From positions 1-64,000 of the forward strand of contig NZ_AJLS01000127.1 of the NCBI RefSeq assembly GCF_000307875.1: a DNA stretch of 64,000 nt. Reading direction: 5' to 3'. Made by a program: the position numbers and the translations under genes. The DNA is from Neobacillus bataviensis LMG 21833. Lineage in GTDB: Bacteria > Bacillota > Bacilli > Bacillales > Cytobacillaceae. The notes below the pieces were generated by a model, which searched no databases, was not told the origin of the DNA, and saw nothing but the letters and a program-made list of their open reading frames with translations. This document shows positions 24,486 to 32,077 of the stretch, in pieces; within the stretch, counting starts at the first letter, position 1; the number at the start of each line of letters is the position of its first letter.

Positions 24486-25655
24486 TTATTCGCGTTCTAG
24501 GATGGTGGCGATTCCTTGCCCGCCGCCGATGCAGGCGGTAATGAGGGCATATTTTCCCCCGCTCCTTTTTAGTTCATAGACTGCTTTGGTAGCAAGGATT
24601 GCCCCCGTTGCTCCAAGTGGATGTCCATGGGCAATAGCGCCTCCGTTAACATTCACTTTTTCGAGATCCATCTCAAGTTCACGATTACAAGCAAGCACCT
24701 GTGCAGCAAAAGCCTCATTGATTTCTATGAGATCCATCTCTGCTAAGGATAGACCGGATTTTTCCAGCACCTTACGAACAGCTGGAACCGGACCAATTCC
24801 CATGATGTTTGGATCCACACCGGCAACAGCATAGTGGCGAATAACCGCTAACGGCGTGAGATTTAATTCTTCCGCTTTCTCTCGTGACATAATCACCAGC
24901 GCCGACGCAGCATCATTTAATCCCGAGCTATTCCCTGCTGTAACCGCCCCTCCTTTTAGGAACGCTGGCTGCAGCTTAGACAGTGCTTCAAGGGTCGTCT
25001 GCGGCCTAGGATGCTCATCAGTTTTAAATACGACCGGCTCCCCTTTTCTAACCGGGATAGTGATTGGAACGATTTGTTCATCAAAGCGCCCCTCTTCCAT
25101 AGCTACAGCCATTCGCTGTTGGCTCCGTAAAGAAAATTCATCCTGTTCTTCTCTCGTAATCTGATATTTTTCTACGAGATTTTCAGCCGTTATCCCCATT
25201 GGCGGATCGCCAACTTCTTTTGGTGACAGCTGCGACTTCCTAAAGCTTGGCGGCATCGGGCTATACGGCTTTTCAGGGCGATCCATCAAATACGGCGCCC
25301 GGCTCATACTTTCTGTTCCTCCGGCAATATAAATATCGCCATCTCCTGCCCGAATCGCCTGGGCTGCTAGATTGACTGCATTAATTCCGGAACCGCACTG
25401 TCTATCGACTGTTAATCCCGGTAAATCTAGTGATAACCCTGTCTGTAATGCTGTTAATCTAGCAATATTGCCTCCGCCGGATAAAACATTACCAAAAATG
25501 ACATCATCAATCGTTTCCGGTTTAATATTCGCACGTCTCACGGCTTCTTTGATTACCTCTGCTCCCAATATATGTGCTAGGACACTTGCAAGAGCTCCCC
25601 CCTGCCTGCCAATAGCTGTCCTTACAGCCGCAACGATTACAGCATCTCTTTTCAT
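24486..25655 (-). CDS. Acetyl-CoA acyltransferase (thiolase)
   Basis: The ATG at 25655 ([16 protein letters not shown]) is the family-typical start; the frame extends 42 codons upstream only because it reads through tandem repeats. The 389-residue protein has the nucleophilic Cys in [11 protein letters not shown] (near 90), NEAFAAQ (near 345), [10 protein letters not shown] and the C-terminal CIGGGQG with the second catalytic Cys. It performs the last step of beta-oxidation, thiolytic cleavage of 3-ketoacyl-CoA. It belongs to the catabolic operon with ACADs, SDRs and MaoC proteins. Confidence 0.94.
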   Translation of the reverse strand: MKRDAVIVAAVRTAIGRQGGALASVLAHILGAEVIKEAVRRANIKPETIDDVIFGNVLSGGGNIARLTALQTGLSLDLPGLTVDRQCGSGINAVNLAAQAIRAGDGDIYIAGGTESMSRAPYLMDRPEKPYSPMPPSFRKSQLSPKEVGDPPMGITAENLVEKYQITREEQDEFSLRSQQRMAVAMEEGRFDEQIVPITIPVRKGEPVVFKTDEHPRPQTTLEALSKLQPAFLKGGAVTAGNSSGLNDAASALVIMSREKAEELNLTPLAVIRHYAVAGVDPNIMGIGPVPAVRKVLEKSGLSLAEMDLIEINEAFAAQVLACNRELEMDLEKVNVNGGAIAHGHPLGATGAILATKAVYELKRSGGKYALITACIGGGQGIATILERE

Positions 25656-25673
25656 CCTTCTGGATCCCTCCTG

Positions 25674-25873
25674 TTCATTTACCGTCAGAGCACTTTTTTC
25701 CTTCGTTCGGTCAATGTAACCCTCTTCATTTACCGATTGAGCGCATTTTTCCTCCGTTCGGTCAATGTAACCCCTTTTCATTTACCGCTTGAGCGTTTTT
25801 TTCCTCGTTCGGTCAATGTAACCCGTTTTCATTTACCGTTCAACCGAATTATTCCTCACTTCGGTCAATGTAA
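25674..25873. repeat. Four tandem 51-bp hairpin repeats
   Basis: Four units begin at 25674, 25725, 25777 and 25828 (periods 51, 52, 51). Each runs TTCATTTACCG, about 10 variable bases, TTTTTTCCT, then CGGTCAATGTAA. The two ends of each unit are inverted copies (CGGTAAATGAA against TTACATTGACCG), so each unit can fold as a hairpin. The array exactly fills the gap between the SDR stop and the thiolase gene, on the transcribed strand of the operon. Confidence 0.9.
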
Positions 25874-25876
25874 AAG

Positions 25877-26650
25877 TTACATCGCATGTGCCCCGCCATC
25901 GACAACGACAACGTCTCCAGTCACGAAATCCGATGCCGGTGATGCTAGAAATAAGGCAACCCCTTTAAGATCCGTATCCGAACCAAACTTTCGCAATGGC
26001 GTTCCTTCAAGAATCGCCTCTCCGCCATGGTCGAGTAATCCTTTAGACATCTTCGTTGGAAAAAAGCCTGGAGCAATTGCATTTACATAAATTCCTTCTG
26101 GACCCCATTTCACAGCTAAATCCTTTGTAAAGGTGATGACCGCACCCTTGCTGGTGTTATAGCCAATGGCATTCATATATTTAGGATTGCTCCCTTTTAA
26201 CCCGGCTACAGAAGCAATATTGATAATTTTTCCGGCATTCTGTTCGAGCATCACTTTTCCAACAGCCTGGGACATTAAGAAAGTGCCCGTCACATTCACA
26301 TTCATCACCTTTTGCCAAGCCTCCAGTGGCATCTCCTCAACAGGAGCCCCCCAGGAAGCACCGCTGTTGTTAACGAGAATATCGATCCGTCCAAATTTCT
26401 CCATTGTCCGCTCAACCACATTTCTAACGTCCTCAGGATTGGTGACATCACATTTTAAGGCAAGGCTCTCCACTCCAAGCTTTTTCAAGCCTTCACTAAC
26501 TTCCTCGCAGGCTTCGACTCGTCTTGAACAGACCACCACATTCGCACCCGCTTCGGCAAAGCCTTCAGCAATTTGCTGTCCAAGACCCCTGCCTCCCCCT
26601 GTTACAATCGCCACTTTTCCGGTTAAATCAAACAGCTGTTTGACATGCAT
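25877..26650 (-). CDS. SDR family oxidoreductase
   Basis: This 257-residue classical short-chain dehydrogenase has the nucleotide-binding TGGGRGLG near residue 17, CSRR near 40 (Arg-Arg favouring NADP(H)), NNSG near 91, a catalytic Ser in NIASVAG near 143, and YNTSK (Tyr and Lys) near 163. In this operon it is a candidate 3-hydroxyacyl-CoA dehydrogenase, or a ketone/alcohol oxidoreductase for the specific substrate. The C-terminal VVVDGGAHAM is typical of the family. It lies 24 bases downstream of the first acyl-CoA dehydrogenase. Confidence 0.92.
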   Translation of the reverse strand: MHVKQLFDLTGKVAIVTGGGRGLGQQIAEGFAEAGANVVVCSRRVEACEEVSEGLKKLGVESLALKCDVTNPEDVRNVVERTMEKFGRIDILVNNSGASWGAPVEEMPLEAWQKVMNVNVTGTFLMSQAVGKVMLEQNAGKIINIASVAGLKGSNPKYMNAIGYNTSKGAVITFTKDLAVKWGPEGIYVNAIAPGFFPTKMSKGLLDHGGEAILEGTPLRKFGSDTDLKGVALFLASPASDFVTGDVVVVDGGAHAM

Positions 26651-26674
26651 GAATCATTCCCCCTATTAAAAAGT

Positions 26675-27880
26675 TCAACGATATTTCTTCAGTTCATGTC
26701 TGGCAACCGCTCTCCGGTGGACTTCATCCGGGCCGTCTGCCAACCTCAGTGTGCGAATATTTGCCCAGCTTGCCGCAAGCGGTGTATCCTCGCTGACACC
26801 TGCAGCTCCAAAGGCTTGAATTGCCCGATCGATTACCTTTAAAGCCATATTAGGAGCAACCACTTTAATCATCGCAATTTCAGCCTTCGCTTCTTTATTC
26901 CCGACGGTATCCATCATGTACGCGGCTTTCAGTGTCAGCAACCTAGCCTGTTCGATTTCAATGCGCGAATCGGCAATCCATTCCTGGATTACTCCCTGTT
27001 CAGAAAGCTTTTTCCCAAAGGCCGTTCGGCTCTGTACACGCTTACATAATTCCTCTAATGCCCGTTCTGACGCACCAATTGATCGCATACAATGATGAAT
27101 TCGTCCCGGCCCTAGCCGACCTTGGGCAATGGCGAATCCTTTTCCCTCACCCCAAAGCATATTGGATGCAGGTACTCGGACATTGTTATATTCAATTTCG
27201 GCATGGCCATGCGGCGCATGATCATATCCGAAAACGGGCAAAACCCTCTTAATCGTGACACCTGGAGCATCTAATGGAACCAAAATCATCGACTGCTGTT
27301 CGTGCGTTGGGGCGTCAGGATCATTTTTCCCCATGACAATCGCAATTTTACAGCGCGGATCCCCTGCACCTGATGACCACCATTTGGTTCCGTTGATGAC
27401 ATATTCATCCCCATCGCGGATAATGCTAGCCTGAATATTTGTTGCATCCGATGAGGCCACATCTGGCTCCGTCATCGAAAAACATGAACGAATCTCGCCA
27501 TCTAATAAGGGCTTAAGCCATTTTTCCTTATGTTCTTCGGTTCCATAGCGGACAAGCACTTCCATATTTCCAGTGTCAGGGGCTGCGCAATTGAATACCT
27601 CAGGGGCAATCGCTGACCGGCCCATGATTTCACAAAGCGGTGCATATTCAGTATTGGTTAAACCGGCCCCATATTCACTTTCTGGTAAAAACAAATTCCA
27701 TAACCCTGCTTGTTTCGCCTTTTCTTTTAATTCTTCCATTATTGGCGGAATCTTTGAAAAAGGATCCTTTTTATCAATTTGTTCCCCATAAACCTTTTCA
27801 TTCGGATAAATATACTCATCCATGAATGCTGTCAGTCTTTTTTGCAAATCGATTACCTTTTCAGAATAGCTGAAATTCAA
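26675..27880 (-). CDS. Acyl-CoA dehydrogenase
   Basis: This 401-residue FAD enzyme introduces the alpha-beta double bond into acyl-CoA. It has the ACAD signatures [16 protein letters not shown] near 130, KWWSSGAG near 168, and the C-terminal [12 protein letters not shown]. It belongs to the ACAD10/11-like branch rather than the short/medium-chain branch, judging by the [19 protein letters not shown] end. The start is TTG behind an unusually strong GGAGGAGGAG. A terminator-like hairpin lies upstream, so it may start a transcript or be reached by read-through. Confidence 0.93.
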   Translation of the reverse strand: MNFSYSEKVIDLQKRLTAFMDEYIYPNEKVYGEQIDKKDPFSKIPPIMEELKEKAKQAGLWNLFLPESEYGAGLTNTEYAPLCEIMGRSAIAPEVFNCAAPDTGNMEVLVRYGTEEHKEKWLKPLLDGEIRSCFSMTEPDVASSDATNIQASIIRDGDEYVINGTKWWSSGAGDPRCKIAIVMGKNDPDAPTHEQQSMILVPLDAPGVTIKRVLPVFGYDHAPHGHAEIEYNNVRVPASNMLWGEGKGFAIAQGRLGPGRIHHCMRSIGASERALEELCKRVQSRTAFGKKLSEQGVIQEWIADSRIEIEQARLLTLKAAYMMDTVGNKEAKAEIAMIKVVAPNMALKVIDRAIQAFGAAGVSEDTPLAASWANIRTLRLADGPDEVHRRAVARHELKKYR

Positions 27881-27934
27881 TTTTACTCCTCCTCCTTCAT
27901 CTTTCTTCCAAATAGGGCCCCGCCCTAGCTTGAC

Positions 27935-27978
27935 AAAAATAAACCCAGCAGCAAAAGGGATACCTTATTGGTGCTGGG
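27935..27978 (-). terminator. Terminator or attenuator after the MaoC genes
   Basis: On the minus strand CCCAGCA and TGCTGGG pair around a 21-base loop, followed by TTTATTTTTG. I see no good promoter between it and the next gene, so read-through into the ACAD gene is likely to matter. Confidence 0.65.
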
Positions 27979-28011
27979 GAAATTTTGTACGAAGCCAACC
28001 CTTCATCCTAT

Positions 28012-28413
28012 TTAATATTGTTGAAACACAACCTCACCTTGTAAAACATTATTCCCCTGTTGGTTAACAGCTTGGACAGCGAAGCGCAGCGTCTTTTCCT
28101 GCTTTTCCTTTAATGTTGCTTTAAGCGTAACCACATCGTTTAAAAAGACCATCCCTTTAAAACGGATCGAGTAATCCTGAACAAACCCATCCTCATAATA
28201 AGAAGTAAACAGTTTCGCCAAATTTCCCATTGTCCACATCCCATGGGCAATGATTCCTGGTAAACCCGCTTTCTTAGCCTCTTCATCGATCGTATGAATC
28301 GGGTTAAAATCACCTGAAGCACCGGAATATTTAATGAGATCCATCCTTGAAACAGGCTCCAGTTGAATTTCCTTTACCGCCTCACCAACCTGCAATTCTA
28401 AAAGTGTACTCAT
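28012..28413 (-). CDS. MaoC-family dehydratase (catalytic half)
   Basis: This 133-residue single hot-dog protein has the hydratase-2 motif around the catalytic Asp and His: SGASGDFNPIHTIDEEAKKAG (core D-x4-H, DFNPIH) near 30-45, then GIIAHGMWTMG. It hydrates trans-2-enoyl thioesters to 3-hydroxyacyl thioesters. It overlaps the preceding FAS1-type MaoC gene by four bases (ATGA), and the two most likely form a heteromeric hydratase, as such split pairs do elsewhere. Confidence 0.9.
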   Translation of the reverse strand: MSTLLELQVGEAVKEIQLEPVSRMDLIKYSGASGDFNPIHTIDEEAKKAGLPGIIAHGMWTMGNLAKLFTSYYEDGFVQDYSIRFKGMVFLNDVVTLKATLKEKQEKTLRFAVQAVNQQGNNVLQGEVVFQQY

Positions 28414-28859
28414 TTTACCAACACCTTCCTCACAGCTTCCGATATGACAACCGTTGAGGTTGAACTGAATATGGGATTCCCGGCCAAATCTTCACCAAAG
28501 CTTTCAAGTACGAGGAATCCCATCTCACCAAAATTCCCTTTTTTCTCAAAATACTTTTTCACGATTGAGTAGCAGTAAATTTCTTCCCCCACCAGTAATG
28601 GCCGGACATAGTGAAAGCTTTGCTCTCCATGAATCAAGCCTTTATTTGGCAGGTTTAATCCTTCAATAACACCATAATCAAATACCCTTGGGAAGGTTGG
28701 CGGGGCGATATTGTTTTTATATCTGGAATGTCTTCCAGTATCCTCATCAACATAGATTGGATGAGGGTCGCCAATGGCTACAGCAAAGTTCTTAACCGCC
28801 CCTCTTTCAACGACATTCTTTACCTTGTTAGAGATCTTGCCTATCTGCTCTTTAAACAT
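28410..28859 (-). CDS. FAS1-type MaoC N-terminal dehydratase subunit
   Basis: The 149-residue protein matches the MaoC N-terminal (FAS1-like dehydratase) family: a short helical start, AIGDPHPIYVDEDTG near 30-42, APPTFPRVFDYG near 55, and a hot-dog core (GLIHGEQSFHYVRPLLVGEEI). Such subunits usually lack the full catalytic D-H pair, bind the acyl tail and pair with a catalytic MaoC subunit. The partner is encoded immediately downstream with an ATGA overlap. There is no enoyl-CoA hydratase of the crotonase type in the region. Confidence 0.87.
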   Translation of the reverse strand: MFKEQIGKISNKVKNVVERGAVKNFAVAIGDPHPIYVDEDTGRHSRYKNNIAPPTFPRVFDYGVIEGLNLPNKGLIHGEQSFHYVRPLLVGEEIYCYSIVKKYFEKKGNFGEMGFLVLESFGEDLAGNPIFSSTSTVVISEAVRKVLVK

Positions 28860-28881
28860 TTCAACTCCACCTCACAACAAA

Positions 28882-29646
28882 TTAATTTTTTGGACCACCG
28901 GCCACATAAATCACTTGACCATTAACGAAGGATGATTTTTCATCAGCAAAAAAGGCAACAGCATTAGCGATATCCGCAGGCTTCCCGCTTCGACCGACTG
29001 GGATCGCAGCCACACTTGCTTGAATTAACTGCTCAAAAGGAATGCCAATTCTTGCAGCTGTTTCTTTCGTCATTTCGGTTTCAATAAATCCAGGTGCGAC
29101 AGAATTAGCAGTAATTCCATATTTCCCCAATTCGATTGCAAGTGTTTTAGTAAAGCCCTGCAGGCCTGCTTTTGCTGCTGCGTAATTGGCCTGACCCCGA
29201 TTACCAAGAGCTGAAGTGGAAGAAATATTGATGATACGGCCATATTTTTGTTCCACCATATATTTTTGAACAGCACGGGCCGCATTAAAAGATCCCTTTA
29301 AATGTACATCCATAACCGTTTGCCAATCGGAATCCGTCATTTTAAACAATAAATTATCACGGATGACGCCGGCGTTATTTACCAAAACATCAACAGACCC
29401 AAACGTCTCGTAAACCTCCTTAACAGCGGCTTCCACCTGCTCGGCCTCAACTACATTCGCAACCTTTGAATAGACGTCATAGCCTTTTTCTTTTAATTCA
29501 CTTGTTGTCGCGCTTAATGCCTCTTCATTTAAATCAATGAAGGCCACCTTAGCGTTTTCTTGTGCAAATAGTTCAACAATCCCTTTTCCAATACCACGGC
29601 TACCGCCTGTTACCAATACCACTCTACCTGCAAATCTACCTGTCAT
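28882..29646 (-). CDS. 3-oxoacyl-ACP reductase-like SDR (FabG family)
   Basis: This 254-residue classical SDR has TGGSRGIGKG near 14, the NNAG motif near 91, NISSTSALGNRGQANYAAAKAG with catalytic Ser, Tyr and Lys near 140-160, and the typical C-terminal GQVIYVAGG. It resembles FabG. Its position between an acyl-CoA dehydrogenase and the MaoC pair suggests it acts here as a 3-hydroxyacyl-CoA dehydrogenase in the oxidative direction. The ATG follows AGGGGGAAG. Confidence 0.92.
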   Translation of the reverse strand: MTGRFAGRVVLVTGGSRGIGKGIVELFAQENAKVAFIDLNEEALSATTSELKEKGYDVYSKVANVVEAEQVEAAVKEVYETFGSVDVLVNNAGVIRDNLLFKMTDSDWQTVMDVHLKGSFNAARAVQKYMVEQKYGRIINISSTSALGNRGQANYAAAKAGLQGFTKTLAIELGKYGITANSVAPGFIETEMTKETAARIGIPFEQLIQASVAAIPVGRSGKPADIANAVAFFADEKSSFVNGQVIYVAGGPKN

Positions 29647-29700
29647 TTTGCTTCCCCCTGAAATAAATATATTTAAATAGATAACGCTTACAGTAAAGAT

Positions 29701-30879
29701 TTAAACGTATTGCCCAACCTTCACATGACCTTTAATAAGGTTACGTGCAATAATCATACGCTGTATTTCATCCGTTCCATCGTAGATCCTCCAAAGTCTT
29801 GCCTCACGGTACCAGCGCTCAATCGGCAATTCCCTCGTGTAGCCCATGCCGCCATGAATTTGCAGAACACGGTCAACGACATTGTTACCCATATTGGCAC
29901 CATATAATTTTGCCATCGATGCTAAGTGACGATTATCTTCCCCATTATCAAGTGTAAAGGCAGCGTTCAAAACCAGCCATTTAGCTGCTTCAATTTCAAC
30001 CGCAGAGTCTGCAATCTGCCACTGGATGGCCTGCCGTTCTGCAATTGGTTTACCAAAAGTAACCCGTTCTTTTGCATAGTCAATCGCCATTTGTAATAGA
30101 CGTTCAGCGGAACCAACTGCTCTTGCCCCGACAACCCATCGTGCAAAGCCAATCCACTCAAGTCCAAGATTGTAGCCCTTGTGTAATTCACCGAGAATGT
30201 TTTCCTCCGGAACGCGGACATTTTCAAACACTAAACCGGCTGGACCCCATTCTCCCATCGTATGTATATACTCGGATTTCCAGCCCATCGCACGATCCAC
30301 AATAAAGCATGTGACGCCTTCCCGGCCATTTGTTGATTGGTGCAACTCTTTATCGGTGATCGCAATCGCCATGACAAAGTCCGCTTCGTTTCCACCGGTA
30401 ATGAAGGTCTTTTCTCCATTTAACACCCAGTCATTCCCATCTTTCACGGCGGTCATTTTAATATTTCTTGTATCTGACCCTGCACCAGGCTCGGTCATCG
30501 CGAAGCATGATTTCTTCTCGCCGTTAATAGTGGGAAGTAAGTATTTTTTCTTTTGTTCTTCATTTCCGTAATAAAGAATATTATCTGCAGAACCGCCAAA
30601 CTGAAAAGGTACAAACGTTTTGGAAATTTCGATTAAGACAATCGCCATCATCATTTGCCCGAGGTCAGCACCGCCGTATTCTTCAGGTGTGTTAATTCCC
30701 CAAAAACCTGCTTCCTTCGCCTTTAATTGCAGCTCTTTTAGCTTTCCGGGAGGGAGACTTGGTTTGCCTTCTCGTTCATTTCTAAGTACATCGTTTTCAA
30801 GTGGAATGAGCTCTTTTTCTACGAATCTTCTAATGGTTTTCTGGACCATTTTTTGTTCATCCGTCAAACGTAAATACAC
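29701..30879 (-). CDS. Acyl-CoA dehydrogenase, second copy
   Basis: The GTG at 30879, 8 bases after GGAG, gives the start MYLRLTDEQKMV; a GTG three codons earlier is inside that site. The 392-residue FAD enzyme shows CFAMTEPGAGSDTRN near 125, NGEKTFITGGNEADFV near 160, and the C-terminal GGMGYTRELPIERWYREAR and GTDEIQRMIIARN, where the Glu region supplies the active-site base in many ACADs. It opens the leftward catabolic transcript; a palindrome lies 74 bases upstream of its start. Confidence 0.93.
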   Translation of the reverse strand: MYLRLTDEQKMVQKTIRRFVEKELIPLENDVLRNEREGKPSLPPGKLKELQLKAKEAGFWGINTPEEYGGADLGQMMMAIVLIEISKTFVPFQFGGSADNILYYGNEEQKKKYLLPTINGEKKSCFAMTEPGAGSDTRNIKMTAVKDGNDWVLNGEKTFITGGNEADFVMAIAITDKELHQSTNGREGVTCFIVDRAMGWKSEYIHTMGEWGPAGLVFENVRVPEENILGELHKGYNLGLEWIGFARWVVGARAVGSAERLLQMAIDYAKERVTFGKPIAERQAIQWQIADSAVEIEAAKWLVLNAAFTLDNGEDNRHLASMAKLYGANMGNNVVDRVLQIHGGMGYTRELPIERWYREARLWRIYDGTDEIQRMIIARNLIKGHVKVGQYV

Positions 30880-30952
30880 ACCAATCACTCCATTCTTATT
30901 CTTGAAATCTAGCTTTTACTTCTTAAAAAGAATATGCAAAATTCACCGGATA

Positions 30953-30972
30953 CATACCTACCGGTTGGTATG
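30953..30972. promoter_or_regulatory. Candidate operator of the beta-oxidation operon
   Basis: CATACCTACC and GGTTGGTATG form a 20-bp palindrome with one mismatch and no spacer, a design typical of TetR-family operators. It lies upstream of the first acyl-CoA dehydrogenase gene. Its sequence differs from the TGAACCA-type sites at 11.1 and 17.9 kb, so a different regulator is likely, and none is encoded nearby. Confidence 0.5.
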
Positions 30973-31124
30973 TTAGTTTTATTTTATTCCGAAATTTCAG
31001 ATAACACAAGGTTAAATTTAATTAAATTCGCCTTTCTTGTTTATTTTCCTGCTTTTTAACAAATAATATGTTTGATATTCATATGAATATCATCGTTTCA
31101 AATCCTATGATGAGGTGATTTTTG

Positions 31125-31277
31125 ATGAGCTACAAAGATCAATTGGATCCGCACTCAGAACTCTTTCACCAAAATACGACGCGTCCAAAGTTTGCCAGAT
31201 CACAGGTTAATGGACAAACGCAATTGACGCAAAATGCGATCATCTTAAGGAGCAATGCCAAGGCCCATCGCTGGTAG
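31125..31277 (+). CDS. Small protein, probably YpzG-like, 50 aa
   Basis: An ATG 9 bases after an ideal GAGGTGAT opens a 50-codon frame ending in TAG at 31275-31277. The product begins MSYKDQLDPHSELFHQNT and is hydrophilic and basic, with a Gln/Asn-rich middle and a terminal KAHRW. It looks like the short YpzG-type proteins of spore-forming Bacillus; that assignment rests on memory of the family and is not certain. Function is unknown. A terminator follows 56 bases later, so it is monocistronic. It is divergent from the acyl-CoA dehydrogenase operon. Confidence 0.7.
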   Translation: MSYKDQLDPHSELFHQNTTRPKFARSQVNGQTQLTQNAIILRSNAKAHRW

Positions 31278-31332
31278 AGGCTAAGGCATTCGAAACGAAA
31301 ATGACTGCCACCTGAAAATGCAGCCATTTAAG

Positions 31333-31374
31333 AAAAGGCTCTTTCTCGGTAAAACGGGAATGAGCCTTTTTTTT
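31333..31374 (+). terminator. Terminator of the small gene
   Basis: AAAAGGCTC and GAGCCTTTTTTTT enclose an inner TCTCG/CGGGA pairing, giving a long hairpin ending in T8. Confidence 0.85.
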
Positions 31375-31478
31375 GCCAAAATAATGCTACCTATCTGATC
31401 AACTTTAAATTGAAAATATTGAATCTTAACGCTATGATAAAATCTAATTACACTAAAAAATACGGGAGTGGAATAGAA

Positions 31479-31982
31479 ATGTTTGAAGCCTTCACCATTA
31501 GAGATGCAGAAATACAGGATATGCCAAAAATTATTGAAATATACAATACAACCATTGCGGGCAGAATGGTAACGGCCGATTTGGAGCCTGTATCAGTTGA
31601 AAGCCGGATGCAATGGTTTAATGATCATTCGCCCACTTTACGTCCATTATGGGTCGTAGAGATGGACGGCATTATCTGCGCCTGGGTAAGCTTCCAATCG
31701 TTCTATGGCAGACCGGCTTATAATGCAACTGCAGAAATTAGTATTTATATACATCAAGATTTTCGCGGAAAAAAACTTGGGAAATTTCTCATTCAAAAAG
31801 CCATTGACGCCTGCCCGAAACTTGAAATTAAGACCCTGCTTGGGTTTATTTTTGGTCATAATGAACCTAGTATTAATCTGTTCAATCGCTTTGGATTTGA
31901 AAAGTGGGCACATTTGCCAAATGTGGCAGTTTTGGATGGAATCGAAAGAGATTTACTGATCCTTGGGAAAAGAATAGTGTAA
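31479..31982 (+). CDS. GNAT family N-acetyltransferase (Pat-like)
   Basis: The ATG at 31479 follows GGGAGTGG; a TTG frame begins 23 codons earlier without support. The 167-residue GNAT protein starts with TIRDAEIQDMPKIIEIYN, has AEISIYIHQDFRGKKLGKFL with the acetyl-CoA pyrophosphate-binding loop (RGKKLG, about 95-105), and GHNEPSINLFNRFGFEK near the end. This layout is that of the phosphinothricin/methionine-sulfone acetyltransferase (YncA/Pat) group, which acetylates small amines. The true substrate is unknown. Confidence 0.88.
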   Translation: MFEAFTIRDAEIQDMPKIIEIYNTTIAGRMVTADLEPVSVESRMQWFNDHSPTLRPLWVVEMDGIICAWVSFQSFYGRPAYNATAEISIYIHQDFRGKKLGKFLIQKAIDACPKLEIKTLLGFIFGHNEPSINLFNRFGFEKWAHLPNVAVLDGIERDLLILGKRIV

Positions 31983-32077
31983 AATTTATTCCAAAATATT
32001 TCTATATCTTGTATGATAAACAATAAAAGTAACACTATCTTGGAATCGTTGTTTCCTTAAAAGAACTGGAGATTTTC

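Noticed and set aside
25656..25781. N-terminal 17-residue repeats of the thiolase ([18 protein letters not shown])
   Set aside because: They are the 51-bp DNA repeats read in frame by chance; the family start and an AGGAGG-type site are at 25655.
25674..25873. Possible CRISPR array
   Set aside because: The units are contiguous, with no unique spacers, and there are no cas genes; each unit is an internal hairpin.
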